In this document: piece by piece, positions 50,999 to 63,573 of the stretch
Layout: each line of letters opens with the position of its first letter
Position numbering within the stretch: the first letter of the stretch is position 1
From: Letharia columbiana
Taxonomy: Eukaryota; Ascomycota; Lecanoromycetes; Lecanorales; Parmeliaceae
Length of the DNA: 64,000 bases
Assembly: GCF_014066305.1 (NCBI RefSeq)
Contig: NW_023501065.1
Location: forward strand, 310,001 to 374,000
Direction of reading: 5' to 3'
Made by a program: the position numbers and the translations under genes
The notes under the pieces: generated by a model
What the model saw: the letters and a program-made list of their open reading frames with translations, nothing else
Told to the model about the DNA's origin: nothing
The model's database searches: none

Positions 50999-52783
50999 TA
51001 ATATATAATAAGATTAAATTTTAATAAATATTAAAAAGTATAAATTAGTCGAAGATTTAATTTATTAAAAAATAATATAAAAAGTATAATTTATTAAGTA
51101 ATCTAAACTATAGTAAAGTAATTAATATAAATTACTATTAATAATATCTCTAATACTTTAATTAGATATCTAATTTTATAAATTATTTAAATTATAATAA
51201 CGATTTTAAATTCTATAAATTAAGAAATATATTTTATAATATTAATTAATTTACTTAGAAATATTATAATTTATATATCTCCTCTAATAAAAATAGAGAT
51301 TTCCCCTTTTTTTTATATATAATAAATTATAATAGCGAATTTCTATACTTTAAAAATATCTATATCGATATATAACTTTTATTTTTAATTAAAATATATT
51401 AGAAAGAAGAATAAATGAAAAGTATTCTATAAATTCTAAAAGGTAGAAATTTTATCTCGAGTTAGTTTATAGCGTAGCTATATAGAAGTTCGTTTATATA
51501 TAAATTTAATAAGTTACTTTTTAGAAGTAGCTTTAAGTTAATTTAAGAAAGTAGTAGATTTAGTTATTATTACTTAAGTAAGAGAAATCTTTTATTTTTA
51601 TAATAGCTAAATACGCTATATATAGCGAGAAATCGAGTTTCTTAGCTATTCTATTAAGTCGAGAAAGATCTCTAAATTATAAAGACTTAATAAAAACTAA
51701 AGTATAATAATAATCTTAATCTTTTCTTCTATTATAAATATATTAAGAAAGTTAGCGCGTTATTTTAGTAATATTATAAATAAGAATTTTAGAAAGAATT
51801 TTATTAATATTAGAGAAGTATATTTCTCTTATAATAATTAAAATAATTATCGAAGATAAAATTTATATTTTTAAAAGATTCTATTAAAGATAATAATATT
51901 GTTTATAAAAGTATATATAAAAGTATAAAGTAAATATAGTAGAGTATTCGTTTAACGTTATATATATAGTAAAAATCTCTTATATTTTATAAATATTATA
52001 TTAGATTCTTTCTAACCGCGATAGCTAATAATAATAAATTTATATCTATTAAAAAGCTTTATACTAAATTAGTGAAATTATACGACTTTATTTATAATAG
52101 AAATATAAGTATATTCTACTATTAATATAATAATATTTAATTATAAGAATAATAGATAGTTATTATCTTTAGTTATAATATTAAATTCTCGAATATTAAT
52201 AATAATTCTTTTTTTATAATTTTATAATATATTTCGCTAAATTACGAAGTAAAGTCAGCTATAAAAAATTAATTATATAAAAAAATAAAGCTTTTCTTAT
52301 TATTATAGCTTATTAAAAATAATATTAATTACTTCTTAATCTTTATAATTAAAAGAATAAATCTTCGATAGTTTTACTTTAATATTTAGCTTTAGTAAAA
52401 TTAATATTTATTACTCTTTAGAAATATCTATAATACTTTTTAAATTCTTAAAGATATCTTTAAATTCTATTATAATAGAGCTAAAAGTATAATAAACCTT
52501 ATTTTTATTATAAATAATTACGCTATTTGAAAGTATATATTTAAGATTAAAATCTATCGTAGTAGTATAATTTATATTAATAGAATTATTTATAATAGCG
52601 ATAACGATAATTATCTTCGATTAATTTAAAATACATTATTTATAAACTACTAAGTTTACTAATTTATAAGAAACTTAATAATATTTATTTATAGTATACT
52701 TTATTATAATATCTAATTTTATATTTCTAGAAAGTAAGATTAATGCTTTTATAGAATTTCTTATTTATATAAAAGTTATAGTA
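50999..52783. other. Unassigned relic left of C3
   Basis: RIP-mutated coding-like sequence with no recognisable motif. It continues at 62168 after C3, as shown by the GAATC target duplication. Confidence 0.35.
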
Positions 52784-52788
52784 GAATC
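52784..52788. repeat. Target-site duplication GAATC (left) of C3
   Basis: GAATC directly precedes the 5' LTR and recurs at 62168-62172 directly after the 3' LTR. Confidence 0.9.
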
Positions 52789-52938
52789 TATTGAAATTCG
52801 AATTATATAACTCTTAGCGTCTTAATAATTATATAATTACGTTATATAATATATCTTAACGCGCTTATATTAAGTCGCTTTTTTTTTATAGAACTTTATA
52901 GTTAATATAACTAAGTATTTTATCTTTATATTTTAATA
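52789..52938 (+). repeat. C3 5' LTR (150 bp)
   Basis: It starts TATTGAAATTCG (TG changed to TA by RIP) and ends TTTTAATA. It pairs with 62016-62167. Confidence 0.88.
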
Positions 52939-55900
52939 GATTATAAATTCGAGTTATATTTAATAACTATTTTAGTAATAATATAATTTATTATTATAAT
53001 TACGATTATTTTTAGATATTTATATTTATTATAATAAAGATAACTATAATTATAAAGAGCTTTATTAATCTTTTTAATATATTCTATTTTAAAATAATTA
53101 TTCTAGATTTAAATAATTATAATTTATCTATAATTTAAGAGCTAAAAGCTATTACTTAAGCGCTTTCACTTCTTAACTAAAATAATATAAAACGAGTTAA
53201 AATATATTATATCTAGTCGAAATTGCCGAAGCCGCTATATAATTAATTAAATTATATTATTATTAAGATCTTTAGAATATTATTAGCTTCTCTATATAGA
53301 ATACGCTAAATAAAGAAATAATATATCTTTATTTATATATTATAAATATTAAAGAATTAGATAACGAGTATTTAGATTTTATATTTATTTAATTATAAAA
53401 TATTTATAATAAAGGCTAAAAATTAGCTATCTTAGCTACCGCTAAGAGAAATATAATTTTAAAAAATTTTTTTTAGCTTCGGCGCTAACTACGTAGTTCT
53501 TAATTATTATTAATAAAGATATATTAATTAAAAGAATAAGAACTTTAATCTCGAAAGTAAAAGAGAAAAGAAATTTCTATTATTATAAAGAAGTCTTAAT
53601 ATAAATATTTATTTTAAGAGTAAAATATCTTAATAATAAATAAATAATTTTACAATTAATCTTAATCTCGATTTTAAACTTTAATTAAATTAATTTTAGA
53701 GAAAGTAAATAAAGCTTTTAGCTATTAAGATAGCTAATATAATCTTAATAATATAATATTATATCTATATATAAGAGGTAAATCTTTATTATTATAATAT
53801 TTTTAAATTATTATAATATTTTTAAATTATTTTAATATTTTTAATATTTATTAATTATTTAACTTTTCGATAGAATATTATTCGCTATTTCGAGTATTAA
53901 TAGATAATAATTTTTTATAAATAAAGATCTAAGCTATATCGAGTTAATCTTAAAACTTAATAAGATTTCTCTTATACGCTTAAATTTTTAGTATATTATA
54001 AAAAATATTTTAATAGCGAGAATAAGTATATATTAAGCTCTCTTATTAATTTTAACTCGATATTAAAGTAATTCACCTCTAAATCTCTATTAAAATTAAT
54101 ATTTAACGAAGATCTTTTTAATTTTTAAGCGTATTTAATTTCGTTAATATTATTTATTTTAATTACTTCTTTAAGCTCTATTAATATATAGATTTTATTT
54201 TTAAATTTAAATTTTAATAGAGCGAGCTTATTTAATTTATTTAGCTTATTCTCTAATAAAGAAAGCTTATTAAACCTCTAAATATTATATCTTTTAAGAA
54301 ATTTAAAATCTCGATTTTTTTAAGTTATTTTAATAATATTAATAAATTTAAAAATATTTTTAATTATTAAATTTAAAAGTAATAATTTAAGAATAAATTA
54401 AAGCTATTTAGACTATAGCGCTATATTAAAAAAAACTATATAAAATTAATTATTAATATTATTATTATTAAAGTCTAAATCGATAACTAATTATAGATAT
54501 AAAATTAAATTTATATTATATTAAAATCGCGCTATAAAAAAAACTCGCGTTTTAAAATTAAAAATAAAATTAATATTAAAAAAGACTAAGAGACTCTAAA
54601 TAAGTTTAAATCTCGAGATTTAAATATTCTTAATTTTATATTTAGAAAGATAAATAACGTTATTCTTATAGGGTGTAATAATAACTTTTAATTCTATATC
54701 GATAGATTTATAGAGATTTTAAACGAGTTTAATAACTTATTTTTAAAGTTAAAGTTTAATAAGAATTAAAAAATCTATTATTTTTATTTAGACTTAAATT
54801 CTCTATATAATTTATATTATAAATAATATAATTAAAATTATAACGTCTTTAAAAATAACGATATTATAAAGTTTAATTTAAATTATATAATTATTTAGTT
54901 TATTAATATTATAATTAATTTTATTAATTTAATTAATATTAAAATCTATATATTAATTACGTTAATTAATAAATTCTTTATATATAACTTATAGAGTATT
55001 ATTATATTAATTATTACTAACGAAATTATTAAATATAAAATTTAATAAAAAATCTATATTAATAATTTTTATATTTATATTTAGATTTATAAATATTATA
55101 ATTATTATAAAAAGAATTAATATAATAATATCGAATATAACTCTTTATATCTTAAATTTAAGAAATAAAATAATAATAATAATAGAGAAGATCGCGATAA
55201 TTACGAAGATCGCGATAATTATAATAATAAAGATAATAATAAAAAAAGTAATAATAATAATTTCTCTAATTCGAATAATAAAGATAAAAATAAAAATATT
55301 TAAAATAATAAGTTTATTATTAATTATTAATTTAATAATATTAAGATTATTATATATACTTAATTAATAATAATATATAGTTTTATAATATATATTAACT
55401 CTAATTTAGAGAATATTATATATCTTATTATTAATTTTTAATTCTTATAGAATTAAATTTATTATTTCTTTATTAAAAAAAGCCTAAAGATTATAATTTA
55501 AACTTCTTCGATATTTATAATTATTATATTATTATATTTATAGTTTATTAATAATATTTATATTTAATATATTATTTATAACTTCTTAGCTTTTTAAATC
55601 TTTATTCTATTTAAATTATATTACTTAATTAATAGAGTTAATAATTTAGCTATAATTATTAATTTTAAATATATTAAATTTAAATATAAGAGTTTTAAGA
55701 ATAAATAAATTTTATATATAAAAGATATCTAATATATTTCTAATAGTAGTTTTAATCTAATTTCTTAAGAGTAACTCGAAAATTAAAACTATTCGCTTTA
55801 ATTTATACTTAAAAATATTAAAATAGAAGAGTATAATATTATTTTTAGACGCTAATATAATTATCTTTATATATTAAATATATAAATAAAGATTTTTATA

Positions 55901-56031
55901 TACTTAATAGTTATTAATAATAATAATTCTATTTATAATAAGTTTATTATATTTATATCTATATCTAAATCTAAATCTTTATTTTTATTTATTAATATTT
56001 TAAATTTTTAAATTAATAAAAAAATCTTATA
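52939..56031 (+). other. C3 gag-integrase region, degraded
   Basis: It begins with the primer site and continues as RIP-mutated coding-like sequence up to the T insertion. Individual gag, protease and integrase motifs cannot be assigned reliably. Asp/Asn-rich low-complexity sequence lies near 55130-55330. Confidence 0.6.
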
Positions 56032-56033
56032 TA

Positions 56034-56086
56034 CGGAGGTTGTTATCGAAAGTCTTGAACATACGCTAAAACCCTTGGTATTCTTA
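56034..56086 (+). repeat. T left terminal inverted repeat
   Basis: Its reverse complement matches 58491-58543 with about three transitions. It contains GAACATACGCTAAAACCCTT. Confidence 0.9.
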
Positions 56087-56347
56087 GTAAATATCTTGAA
56101 TATCTTGAATATTAATGCTTTGTATAGTAGCGATATTAATACTTATATAAAGTGTATACATATAAAATATATAGTAGCGATATTACTGTATACATACGGG
56201 GTATATAGTTGTAATATTACTATATATATAGTATCGATAATAGCGTAATGCTATATATACTTGCGCTAATAAAAAATATTATAAGAAATAGGAAATAGAA
56301 AGAGAATATAAAGCTTTTTAATATATATTTAGTGTATATCTAGTATA

Positions 56348-57009
56348 CCTTACGGAAGCTACTACACATGGGTATTTACTATTAATAGAAAATTAATAAG
56401 TCATTAGCTATAATTATACGATTTGTATAATAAGGACTACACACCGGATACATTCAGATTTTACGTTCTATATAACGTATGTCGAATAGAGTTATATGAA
56501 ATTTTCTATTTATAGTAGATTCAGTCAAATTTATTATTAATGGATAGTTAATGGACAGTTAATGGAATATGAAAGAGATATCGATTTATTATTATTTCAA
56601 TACTACGCTATAAAGTAATACATTAATATATTACTAGTAGTAAATTAATGGCTAGCGGTAATATATGAAATTTTTCGAAAATTTCTTTAAGTCCCACAGC
56701 CCTATAGGGCCATATATCTTACTTATATATCAAATTTCGAGAAAAATCCAAAAATCGAAAAATAAATCACGTGACGTTGATGAATAGGCTATTATAAGCG
56801 AAGCGAGATACCCGAATTAGTATAAACCTTAATATATAATAAGGGAATTACGAAATAATTATCCATTAATTTCGAATATCGAATAATTTAATATTATCAG
56901 AATTCTAATATTAATGAAACGTTGATTGAAAGTTGATCGAAAGTTATAACAAATATCGAGTTGATAGTACAGTCACGTGACATACTCTAATCGTATATTT
57001 CCTCTAAGG
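56348..57009. mobile_element. Element E1: 662-bp non-autonomous element (MITE-like) inside T
   Basis: It starts CCTTACGGAAGCTACTAC after TA (56346-56347) and ends, reversed, CCTTAGAGGAAATATACG before TA (57010-57011). From the ATTCAG near 56510 to its right end it matches E2 inverted. AATAAGGACTACACACCGGA (56429-56448) matches, inverted, the subterminal hairpin arm of P. It has no coding frame. RIP is light and several CACGTGA words survive. The shared ends suggest that a P-type transposase mobilised it; this is inference. Confidence 0.85.
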
Positions 57010-57029
57010 TAGTAAGTAAATATCTTTCT

Positions 57030-58430
57030 ATTACTCTTCAATCTTAAATAATATCTAATACTTAAAATATTAATTATAACGACGAAATTAGACTATAAGC
57101 ACTCGCTTTAATCGAAGTTAAGATTATAATTAAAATCGTTACTATAATTACTAAAATATCTTATTATATAGTTAAATATCTTTAGAATTAAGCCCGTATT
57201 AGAGAATATAATCTTAATAAATTCAAAAAATTAAAGCTATCGTATATTATCGATATCTCTAGATCTAGATAATCTATCGTTATTATACCTGAACTTAAGA
57301 GTACTATTCTTACCGCTATACGAAAGAATCGCTATAGTTATAAAAAGACTTCATTTATAATGGCCGCGGAACAAGGAATCTCATCAACAACAGTCCTACG
57401 AGTACTTAGACGTAATAACTTTCGATTATATAAAACTATTAAAAAATCGTTTCTTACGGAGGCTATAATGGAAGCTCGATATTAATTTACTTTACGATAT
57501 AAGAATTAGACTATAGAAAACTGGAAAAGAGTGATCTGAACCGATGAAACGAGTGTAATTTTGAATTCTCGGCGGGGGAAAGTGCGTGTCTGGCGTTAAT
57601 CTAATGAAATCTTTATTAAGTTCGTTATATAACGTCGTTTTATAGGGGCTATAGAGTTTATATTTTGGGAATGTTTTTTCTATAATAAAAAAGGTTCGTA
57701 TTATATTTAAAAGTCTAAAACTATTATCGAAAAGAAGGAATATATTAAGGAACTAGCTAAAATTAATAAGGTCTTAAAGTCTAAGTATAGAGTAGTTTAA
57801 GAATTTAAGATTAATATATAACGTATAGGATTACGTAATCTTTCTAGTAAGAAGTCTATATAGAAATTTATTATAAAGATTAGAAAAGTTATTATTAAAG
57901 GGAAGAAAGGGGGAATTAATTAATATCGCTATTAGAAGAAGATATATATCTCTAACTTTCTTATATATCTTCTACTAATTAGATATAAATTCTTATTTTA
58001 AAACTTATAAAATTTACTTAGAAGTATAAATGTAAGTAATTTAATATAGAGGTTATAGAGGATAAGACTTCGATATACGTATTTAAATATTAGAAAGCGA
58101 TTTATATATTATTTAATATTATTTAAATAATTTAATATAGTAATTTTTCTAATTTTAATATAATTAAGCTATATTAGATTTAAATAAAGCGATATATAAC
58201 TTAAAATAATATATCTAAGACTCGAAAGGAGGTCGAAAAGCGATAAGTTTATTACTAAAAGTATAAATTATTATAGAAGAGAATTTAGAAGTAGATAAAG
58301 CGTATATCTAGATATATTATTAAAGTTATTCGTTTATAAGGCGGTAATAAGTATTAAAAAGATTATAAAGAAGGGGATAAGCGGCTTTATAATTTAGCTA
58401 ATTGAGTAAATTAGTATATATATAATTATA
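57030..58430 (+). pseudogene. Tc1-like transposase relic of T
   Basis: The plus-strand frame shows an N-terminal helix-turn-helix at 57361-57415, AAEQGISSTTVLRVLRR, which is almost unmutated. A DDE-type catalytic block follows at 57543-57590: DETSV, then RRGKVRVWR. The preceding Trp codon reads TGA. A middle block near 57640-57700 resembles GAIEFxFWxCF. Near the C-terminus a VIRL*GGNKY motif (about 58325-58354) matches the usual VIxxxGGNxY end of fungal Tc1-like transposases. Numerous TAA/TAG/TGA at former Gln/Trp codons make it non-functional. The last catalytic acidic residue could not be located reliably. Confidence 0.85.
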
Positions 58431-58490
58431 TAAAATATCGTATATAGATTATAAAGCTATTTAAGAAATTTATTAAAATGCTAGAAATAC

Positions 58491-58543
58491 TAAGAATGCC
58501 AAGGGTTTTAGCGTATGTTCAGGACTTTCGATAGCAACCTCCG
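58491..58543 (-). repeat. T right terminal inverted repeat
   Basis: It pairs with 56034-56086. It ends GCAACCTCCG followed by TA. Confidence 0.9.
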
Positions 58544-59779
58544 TATATAATACGCTTATTACGATTATTTAGAATATTAGAATTTAAAAAAATTAATTAA
58601 AATATATATTAAAATAAATAAATTTATTTTATTTTTAGAGAATACGTATAAATTATATAATATTATTAATATAAAAATTAAATTATATAAGCGTTATATA
58701 ATATTAGATTATTAAAAAAATAATCTAATTTATAATAATCTTTAAAAGTTTTTCTCTATTTCTTATAATAATTATAAATAAATAATAATTTTTCTAAATA
58801 ATAAAACGCTTTATTTCGCTATATTCTTATTTTCTAATAAAAATAATTTTATAATTTTTATAATTTTTAAGTTTTTTCTAAATTAAATCGAGTATAGAGA
58901 TTATATTTATATTAGATTTTATAATAATTATAATTTCGAGTATAATAATTATAATATATATATCTTTAAATTATTAGATAGATTAATTTTTATTAAATAT
59001 ATTTATTAAATATTAATTAGATTAAATATAAGAATTATATTTATAAAAGACGCTTAATTAATTATAAAGCTAATTAATTTTATTATATATTAATATTAAA
59101 TAATAAAATTTAGATCTATTTAAATATAATTTAAATTAATAATATCTCTTTTAAATCTATCTTATTTAAATTTAATCTTATTAAAGAAAGAGAGATTTAT
59201 AATTAAAATCTATTTAAAAATAGAAATAAGTATTATATAGATATATTATAAAAGATTATATATAAGCTATTAATTATCTTTTTAATATTAATTCTAAAAG
59301 AAAAAACTTTAAAAAGAATAAAATAAGAAATATTTATTAAAGCGATAATTACCCTAACTAAAGCCGTTAGAGAATTCGTTATTATTATATAAATCTTTAT
59401 TAGAGAAATACCTCTATAGATACCTCCGTCGTAGATACCGTTGTAGATACCGCCGTAGATATTATTATAGATATTTCTATAGATATATCTAGAGGGGATA
59501 AAGTCGAAATTATTTAAAATTTTAAGCGAAAATACGCTTATAGAATCTATCTCGATAGCTTTATAAGCCTTAATAAGATTTATAATTAGATTTATAATTA
59601 ATTAATAGCTTCTCTTAAAATAATCTAGATAATATAAAATTCTTAAAACTTATTATAATTTCTTATTAAACTTATTCGCCTTTTTAATTAAAGCTAATAC
59701 TCTTAAATTATTTAAATCTTAAATTTATTAAGAGATAATAATAAATAAATATTAAAAAATAAAATAAAAATTTATTATA

Positions 59780-61170
59780 TAGAAAGAAGTTAATTATTTT
59801 ATAGCTAATAATACTTAAATTTTAATAAATTTACTTTTAAATATATATATTTTAGATAATAAATAAGTTTATAAATTTAAGCGAGATCTTATTAAGAAGA
59901 TTATATAATATAAAGCTTAATAAATAATTTATAATTTTAAATAGCGCGAAAGTATAGATTTTAATAAGACTTTTATTTTTATAATTAAGTCTATAAACTA
60001 TAAAGCGATCTTTACTTTAACGATAATTTTCAATTAAAAATTAAAATAAATAGATATTAAAATTACTTTTCTTTATAATAATATAAAGAAAACTATTTAT
60101 ATAACGTAATTTATAAATTTTAAAATTAATAATAAATATAAGATATATAAGCTAAAGAAGGCGCTATACGATTTAAAGTAATCCTCGAGAATCTAATATA
60201 ATATCCTCTTTATATATCTAAAAAAATAAACTTTAAATCTATTATAATTAATTTCTTAATCTTTATTAATAATACTATAATTATTATAATTTATATAAAT
60301 AATATTCTTTTAATTAATCTTAATAAAATAGAAATTTAAGATATTAAAAATAAGCTTAATAATTACTTCGAAATAATTAATTTAAAATTATATATCTATT
60401 ATCTAGATATAATTATTATTAGAAATTATATTAATTATATTATTTAACTTAATTAAATAGAATATATTAAAAAATTTCTTATTAAATATAATATATAAAA
60501 ATTTAAAGATATATTTACTCTTATAAATATTAAAAGATATTAAATATTCGAAAAGAACTTTTAAATTTTTAAAGTTTCTTATATCGAGTATTAGTTAATA
60601 ATAGAGTTATTAATATATATAATACTCGATATAAAATTAGATATTATATTTATAATTTTAATAATATCTCGATATAGCTTAAATCTTAACGAAGTTTATT
60701 AAAAAGCGATTAAGCGAATCTTTCGCTATCTTAAATAAATCGTTAACTATTAACTCGTCTTTAAAGAAAATCTAAAATCTTTAAATAATTATATCAATAT
60801 CGATTAGATTAATAATTAAGATATTTATTACTTTATATCTAAATATATATTTAATATTAATAATAAGACTATTAATTAATTATCGAAGCGATAATCTATT
60901 ATAATACTCTTAATTTATAAAATTAAATATATTAATTAAATATAAATTATTAAAGAAGTAATTTAATTATATAATCTATTAAATTAGCTTAATCTTTAGC
61001 GATATAAATAAATATATATAATAATTAAAACGTTATAATATTAATTAAAAACTTCTAATTTTATATCTATATTAAATATATTAATATTTAATATTATTAT
61101 ATATAAGAATAAATTATTACTAAAAACGTTATTTTAAATTATATTTTTATCGACTAATAAATAATCGATA
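59780..61170 (+). pseudogene. Copia C3 reverse transcriptase / RNase H relic
   Basis: The best preserved RT in the window. The plus strand reads SIDFNKTFIFIIKSINYKA at about 59955-60011, then IDIKITFLYNNIKKTIY (the MDVKTAFLYGxxxExIY motif) at about 60050-60100. KKALYDLK (the LYGLKQ motif) lies near 60152-60176. The YVDDIL equivalent is at 60290-60312, with both Asp codons mutated. RNase H follows: AIKRIFRYLK near 60700-60730 and LSKRQSIIILLIYKIKYI near 60880-60935 (the SxRQxxVALSTxEAEYI motif). Stops replace most Trp and Gln codons. It defines the family for the more degraded C1 and C2. Confidence 0.88.
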
Positions 61171-62015
61171 ATCTTATTAAGATTCTTAGTAAGAATAAGT
61201 TTAAGAGATTTTATTAACTTATTAAATTAAAATATCGCTTATAATCTTAATATAAAGAAGTTATCTACTCTAAAAAAGTTATTTTATTAATTTTTATATT
61301 ATAAATAATTAATTTAAATTATTTATCGAGTCGTTATATTAGACTTAGAACTTTATAAACTCGTTATTTTATATTAAAATAGCTATTTCTTTAGCGCTAT
61401 TATCGTTATTATTACTAAAACTTTTAAAGCTCTTTTAAAAAATCTATATCTATTTATTATTAATATTTTAAGTATTATACCTTTAAATTATTATTATTAA
61501 CTATTATTATTAAGAATTTAAAATAATTTTATAGAGATTTTATAGCCGGCGATATATAGCTAGAAGAATTTCTTTTAATTATTTTATTTAATTATTTCTA
61601 TAAATATTCTTCGATTTTAAATTAATTAATTTTTAATATATATTAGATAATCTAAAAATAAAATTTTCGAAAAACCGCTTTTTAATAAAAAGTGAAATTT
61701 AGATTATATTTAGATAGGGGCTATAATTTAATATAGTTATTTTCAGATTTCGACTTTTTACTTTATCTACTCTATTTTAAATATCGCAAACTTTAAATCT
61801 TATATTTTTTAATTTTATCTATATAGAAAGATAGAGATATAAAGAATATATTTTTTATATTAATTACTCGATATTAACTTATCTTAATTATCTAATATTA
61901 ATTTACTCTTACTACCCGATATTAATTTTATCTTATCTATTTAATTTTAATATCGTTAGTATTAAACTTTATATCTATTAAGTTTTACTTATAAAAGAAT
62001 ATATATAAAGAAGAG

Positions 62016-62167
62016 TATTAAAATTTAGATTATATGACTCTTAACGTCTTAATAATTATATAACTACGTTATATAATACGTCTTAACGCGCTTATATTAA
62101 GTCGCTCTCTTCTTTTATAAAACTCTATATTTAATATAACTAAGTATTCTATCTTCATATTTTAATA
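62016..62167 (+). repeat. C3 3' LTR (152 bp)
   Basis: It starts TATTAAAATTTAG, ends TTTTAATA and is followed by GAATC. It is strongly RIP-mutated. Confidence 0.88.
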
Positions 62168-62172
62168 GAATC

Positions 62173-62819
62173 TATAACGTAAATAAAGATATTATCTTCT
62201 TTTTTAAGGAAAATTAAGACTTCGAATTTAAATAGATAATTATAATTATTAGAAAGCGTATTATAATAGCTAATTAAGATATTTATTATAAAATTAAATA
62301 ATAATTTAAATATAGACTTTACTTTTATAACTCGCTTAATTTAAAAATAAAATTTTATTATAGAATAAATAGAAACTTTAATATTCTAGTAACTATTTAT
62401 AATAGTAAATTATAATTTATAATCTAATAGAAATTTATATAATATAAAAATATTTATTTTAATTAATATATTAGTTTTAAGATTATTTATTAAGTAAATC
62501 TCTATCTATATCTTAATAAAAATAGCTTCTTTTATATCTCTTAGATTTTCTAGAAAATATAGATTTATAAGAATATATTTTATAGTATTAATAATTTTGT
62601 TATTATAGCCTTAAATCGATATAAGAGATATTTATTTTTATATTTTTTTCTCGAAATTAAATAAGAAAGCTAGTAAAGCACGATTTTTAAAAATAATTAA
62701 ATATTCGAAATTTAAATAAACTTTTATATTAAAAAAATTTAAATTTAGATAAATATTTATCTTAATATATTAGAAACTATAAAAAGCGGTTTCTTATTTA
62801 TATTCGGGCGGTACTAAAG
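62173..62819. other. Unassigned relic right of C3
   Basis: It continues the sequence interrupted by C3 at 52788. RIP-mutated, no motif recognised. It ends at the TA before E2. Confidence 0.35.
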
Positions 62820-62821
62820 TA

Positions 62822-63315
62822 CCTTAGAGGAAATATACGATTAGAGTATATTACGTAACTATATTATTAACTCGATATTTGTTATAACTTTCAATCAACT
62901 TTCAATTAACTTTTTATTAATATTAAATTTTCTATAATAGTAAATTATTCGATATTAAAAATGAATAGATGATTATTTAGTAATCCCCTTATTATATATT
63001 AAGATTTAAACTAGTTCGAATATCTCGCTTCGCTTATAATAGCCTATTCATCAACGTCACATAATTTATTTTTCGATTTTTCGATTTTTCTCGAAATTTA
63101 ATATATAAGTAAGATATATAGCCCTATAGGGCTGTGGGACTTAGAGAAATTTTCGAAAAATTTCATATATTACCGCTAGCCATTAATTCTCTACTAGTAA
63201 TATATTAATATATTACTTTATAGCGTAGTATTAACATAATAATAAATCGATATCTCTTTCATATTTCATTGACTATCCATTAACTATCCATTGATAACAA
63301 ATTTAGCTGAATTGT
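62822..63315. mobile_element. Element E2: inverted copy of E, cut by the TRIM
   Basis: It starts CCTTAGAGGAAATATACGAT after TA (62820-62821) and matches E1 inverted through to CTGAAT near 63310. The TRIM insertion at 63316 separates it from its other end, which should lie beyond the window. It is more RIP-mutated than E1 (CACGTGAC in E1 reads TACGTAAC here). Confidence 0.85.
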
Positions 63316-63482
63316 TGAAAGTAGGATACCAGATATGTTAGAATGATTGAAAGACTAATTGTAACTCATGGGATGTACGGATATTTATGTACATAAAATA
63401 GGTGGCTGATGGTGGCTGGTAATTACTAGCCCTGGTAATACGCGACATATATGCGATAGCCGAAGGGGCTGGTATTGTAACA
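63316..63482 (-). repeat. TRIM 3' LTR (167 bp)
   Basis: The ends are TGTTAC...CTTTCA in the minus direction. The open frame at 63338-63526 lies across it and is not a gene. Confidence 0.85.
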
Positions 63483-63573
63483 CTCCCCGACAGCCCCAGA
63501 AGCTGATTCCCTAAACCCCAGCACACCGTATCCCATATCGGTCTTTATATCCACGCTTTAAATTCGGGATTAA

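Larger units (their letters stand above)
56034..58543 (+). mobile_element. Element T: Tc1/mariner-type transposon inside C3
   Basis: Terminal inverted repeats of about 53 bp begin CGGAGGTTG(T/C)TATCGAAAG on both ends and differ only by C/T changes. TA flanks both sides (56032-56033 and 58544-58545). Without the nested E1 the element is about 1.85 kb, a normal Tc1-like size. A plus-strand transposase relic fills 57030-58430. It inserted into the gag-integrase region of Copia C3 and later received E1 near its left end. Confidence 0.92.
52789..62167 (+). mobile_element. Copia element C3, full length, plus strand, carrying T
   Basis: Third copy of the C1/C2 family, inverted relative to them. LTRs at 52789-52938 and 62016-62167 are flanked by GAATC. 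The primer site GATTATAAATTCG (52939-52951) is compatible with RIP-mutated GGTTATGAGCCCG. Removing the Tc1-like insertion T (56034-58543 plus one TA) leaves about 6.9 kb. This copy shows the clearest RT-RNase H frame (59780-61170). The 3' UTR (61330-62015) contains only about three minisatellite units (about 61860-61930). The two LTRs differ by RIP-type changes. No frame is intact. Confidence 0.9.

Noticed and set aside
63338..63526. 62-codon minus-strand open frame as a gene
   Set aside because: It runs from the internal region across the purine tract into the TRIM LTR; a chance frame in less mutated sequence.
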